Of a stretch of DNA of 64,000 nucleotides, positions 62,129 through 64,000 are shown in pieces. Each line of letters begins with the position of its first letter. Positions within the stretch are counted from its first letter, which is position 1. A model generated the notes under the pieces. That model saw nothing but the letters and a program-made list of their open reading frames with translations, made no database searches and was not told where the DNA came from. The position numbers and the translations under genes are program-made. This DNA comes from CBDCWT01 sp965223305 (GTDB taxonomy: Bacteria; Planctomycetota; Planctomycetia; Pirellulales; Pirellulaceae): contig CBDCWT010000046.1 in NCBI GenBank assembly GCA_965223305.1, positions 1 through 64,000 on the forward strand, in the 5' to 3' direction.

Positions 62129-64000
62129 TCAGTAGGACCACAGGGGCTCGAGACCATCTTGGGATAGGCAGGGCTGCGCTTCGAGAAAACGAGTATTGAC
62201 CGGGGCGAGGTCAATTGCCGCCTCCCATTCGGACTCTTGGTCGCTGCGTGTTGCCAACCAGAGATCCGTTCCACCGAGTCGGTTCGAATCAAATACAAGC
62301 AGAGTTTCGCGGCGAGCGAGCCAGGGATTGCGATCGTCTTGATCAGAATTGACTCCAATACCCAGCCGTCTCGGCTCCTGCCAGGTGTGATAGCGCGAGT
62401 CTCGCACACTGACGAACAAGTCGTCCTGCTCTTCGTGGCGGTCAGAATGGAAGTGCAAGGTGAGCCCGTCCGCGGAAATCCGCGGGCTGCCCTCGTTTGA
62501 TTCCGAGTTTGTAGGGCCGCCAAAGTTAATCGGCTCGCCCCACTCCCAACCGGCTTCGAATCGTGCCCAAGACCGCTCTGACAAACGAAGCCCACGCGGA
62601 GGCTCGATGTGCACGGCGACAAGCTTGCGTTCCCCGCGGGAAATCGTGAGCAGCTCCTGCTGCACGACATCGCCAAGCCTCTTGGCTTCCAACAGATGTT
62701 GTCCTGTTCTCAGCCGAACCTCTTGCGGACCCAAGCCGGAAAAAGTCAGTTCCTCGCCGTCAATCAGGACTTCGAATTCCGGATCTTCCACGGTTATCAC
62801 TACCGTCCCATGCGCGGTGCACAATCGAATGATGCTGGCCACACCCGCGCGTAAATTGGTCATGCCCGTCGCTTCAACGAGACCTACTGTGATGCCGAGA
62901 ATGGCGAGTAGACCAAGAGCGACCGCCCAGGTCACTCCACGCGGGCGAAGCCCCTTCCGATCCGCGCCGATTGCCCGCTTCTCTTCAGCGAAGCCCCTCG
63001 ACGACGCCCGCTCAATTTCGCCGAGCAGCTCCTCCGCCGTGGTGAATCGCCGGTCGACGTCCTTGGACAGAAGCCGCGTGACGATCGCTTCGAACCATTC
63101 GGGAACGTCCGGGTTCACTTCTCGTAGCGGCTGAGGGGAGTCTTGGCGAACTCGGCTGAGAACGGCCATCGTGGATTCGGCCCGAAATGGCGAGTGCCCA
63201 GTGCACATCGCGTAGATCACGCTGCCGAAACTGAATAGATCCGTCCGGTGATCGACCGGTAAGCCCTCCGCCTGTTCCGGAGACATGTACTGTGGAGTAC
63301 CGGCGATCTCACCGACGTTGGTGATCTCCTGCTCTCCTGATGCGCGCGCGAGTCCGAAGTCGCTGAGCTTTGCGCGTTGCGTAACCCGCTCTATCAAGAT
63401 ATTTGCAGGCTTGATGTCGCGGTGGATCAGGTCTTGCGCGTGGGCAGCGGCCAACCCCTCGGCAATCTGCATTGTGAAAGAGAGAATGTCGTGAAAATCT
63501 AAGGACCCGCAGGCATGGATTATTTCCTGAAGCGATCCACCCTCGACCAATTCCATCGCGAGATATGATGGCTCACCTTCCGCGACGTCATGGATCGTCA
63601 CCACGTTTGGGTGTGAAACCGCTGCGGCCGCGCGGGCCTCCCGAATGAAGCGCCGGCGGTCAGCCTCTCCGGCGGTGTGTGTTGCTGAGACCACCTTCAG
63701 AGCAATGATCCGATGGAGGCGGGTGTCCAGCGCGCGCAGCACGATTCCCATGCCGCCGACTCCGATTACCGACGTGGCTTCATATTGGCCGAGCCGGCCC
63801 AGCGATTCTGGGTGATCGGAAGGTTTCAGGAAGCCGAGTGAGGGCATTTCCGACAGCTCGCTCAAAAGACCTCCGACGACTTCGGCATCGGTGTCCTCGG
63901 CCCGAGCGGTATCGACACTTTCGGCCCCCCACGCAAGTTCTGCGGGAGGCAGCTCGAGAAAGTCATCCGCTTGTTGATACTCGCTCAGCAACTGATCGAT
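62129..64000 (-). CDS. Membrane Ser/Thr kinase, truncated at 3' end, runs off the window
   Basis: At least 620 aa; the first in-frame ATG is at 63991 but the frame stays open to the window edge, so the N-terminus may lie outside. The LKPSDHPESLGRLGQYEATS linker is shared with the kinases at 4024 and 48038. Kinase motifs: GVGGMGIVLR, IALKVV, HRDIKPANILI, SDFGLAR, GTPQYMSPEQAEG. A membrane helix near residue 354-375 is followed by a PEGA-like segment (FEVLIDGEELTFSGLGPQEV) and WD40/PD40-like beta repeats (RISADGLTLHFHSDR, NPWLARRETLLVFDSNR). The last repeat stops as CLSQDGLEPLWSY and TGA, where the family would continue with a blade strand. The cut lies 10-30 nt from the tRNA array. Confidence 0.88.
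   Translation of the reverse strand: MDQLLSEYQQADDFLELPPAELAWGAESVDTARAEDTDAEVVGGLLSELSEMPSLGFLKPSDHPESLGRLGQYEATSVIGVGGMGIVLRALDTRLHRIIALKVVSATHTAGEADRRRFIREARAAAAVSHPNVVTIHDVAEGEPSYLAMELVEGGSLQEIIHACGSLDFHDILSFTMQIAEGLAAAHAQDLIHRDIKPANILIERVTQRAKLSDFGLARASGEQEITNVGEIAGTPQYMSPEQAEGLPVDHRTDLFSFGSVIYAMCTGHSPFRAESTMAVLSRVRQDSPQPLREVNPDVPEWFEAIVTRLLSKDVDRRFTTAEELLGEIERASSRGFAEEKRAIGADRKGLRPRGVTWAVALGLLAILGITVGLVEATGMTNLRAGVASIIRLCTAHGTVVITVEDPEFEVLIDGEELTFSGLGPQEVRLRTGQHLLEAKRLGDVVQQELLTISRGERKLVAVHIEPPRGLRLSERSWARFEAGWEWGEPINFGGPTNSESNEGSPRISADGLTLHFHSDRHEEQDDLFVSVRDSRYHTWQEPRRLGIGVNSDQDDRNPWLARRETLLVFDSNRLGGTDLWLATRSDQESEWEAAIDLAPVNTRFLEAQPCLSQDGLEPLWSY

Overview
The window looks like chromosomal DNA of a planctomycete, most likely a Rhodopirellula/Blastopirellula-like Pirellulales. 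The reasons are gene content typical of that group: six Hanks-type Ser/Thr kinases and four ECF sigma factors in 64 kb, with each sigma factor directly upstream of a kinase; DUF1501 and DUF1800 partners; a BlaI/BlaR1-type pair fused to carboxypeptidase-regulatory repeats; Sel1 repeat proteins; and many short palindromic intergenic repeats. Coding density is low and the gaps are full of repeat families and gene remnants. This assignment rests on gene families, not on any database search.

Layout. 0-3 kb: a 178-bp MITE-like element, a secreted protein, and a small-ORF/nucleotidyltransferase pair. 3.2-9.0 kb: ECF sigma, a zinc-finger/kinase/adhesin-like/CBM9-like receptor, and a CBM9-like/beta-lactamase-fold hydrolase. 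9.2-10.5 kb: a leucine-rich-repeat remnant and a tandem array of 294-295-bp repeats. 11.2-19.2 kb: ECF sigma with a TPR kinase, then a convergent TPR kinase. 19.9-28.5 kb: a decayed integrative region (3' half of a tRNA, two broken tyrosine integrases, a Sel1/PDZ secretory operon, a toxin-antitoxin pair with a frameshifted toxin, and two copies of a 225-bp repeat). 28.6-35.7 kb: a NIPSNAP/SnoaL-like secreted protein, an IS3 scrap, and a WD40-like kinase with its ECF sigma. The inverse copy of the 178-bp element lies at 35.8 kb.

37.1-46.25 kb is one probable minus-strand operon: BlaI repressor, M56/BlaR1 sensor with regulatory-like repeats, DUF1800, DUF1501 and two secreted proteins, headed by a palindromic operator that overlaps a promoter. 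47.4-53.2 kb is a second operon-like run: ECF sigma, kinase, secretin-like secreted protein, and two TlpA-type thiol-disulfide proteins. 53.2-58.9 kb holds an IS200/IS605-like element with hairpin ends, dispersed repeats, and two EF-hand enzymes (an alpha/beta hydrolase and a C-terminal processing protease).

59.64-62.12 kb is the most unusual part: 27 tRNA or tRNA-like genes, all on the minus strand, all with different anticodons, often only 1-15 nt apart. The array sits between an amidohydrolase gene broken at both ends and a kinase gene whose 3' end is lost about 10-30 nt from the first tRNA. Five of the tRNAs contain related 25-36-nt palindromic insertions, at what appear to be different sites (variable region, D-loop, anticodon loop). 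Four have C instead of the near-universal U33. Four of the five leucine tRNA-like genes have short variable regions while an alanine tRNA has a long one. This is the best candidate for an undescribed system: a mobile, divergent, nearly complete tRNA set.
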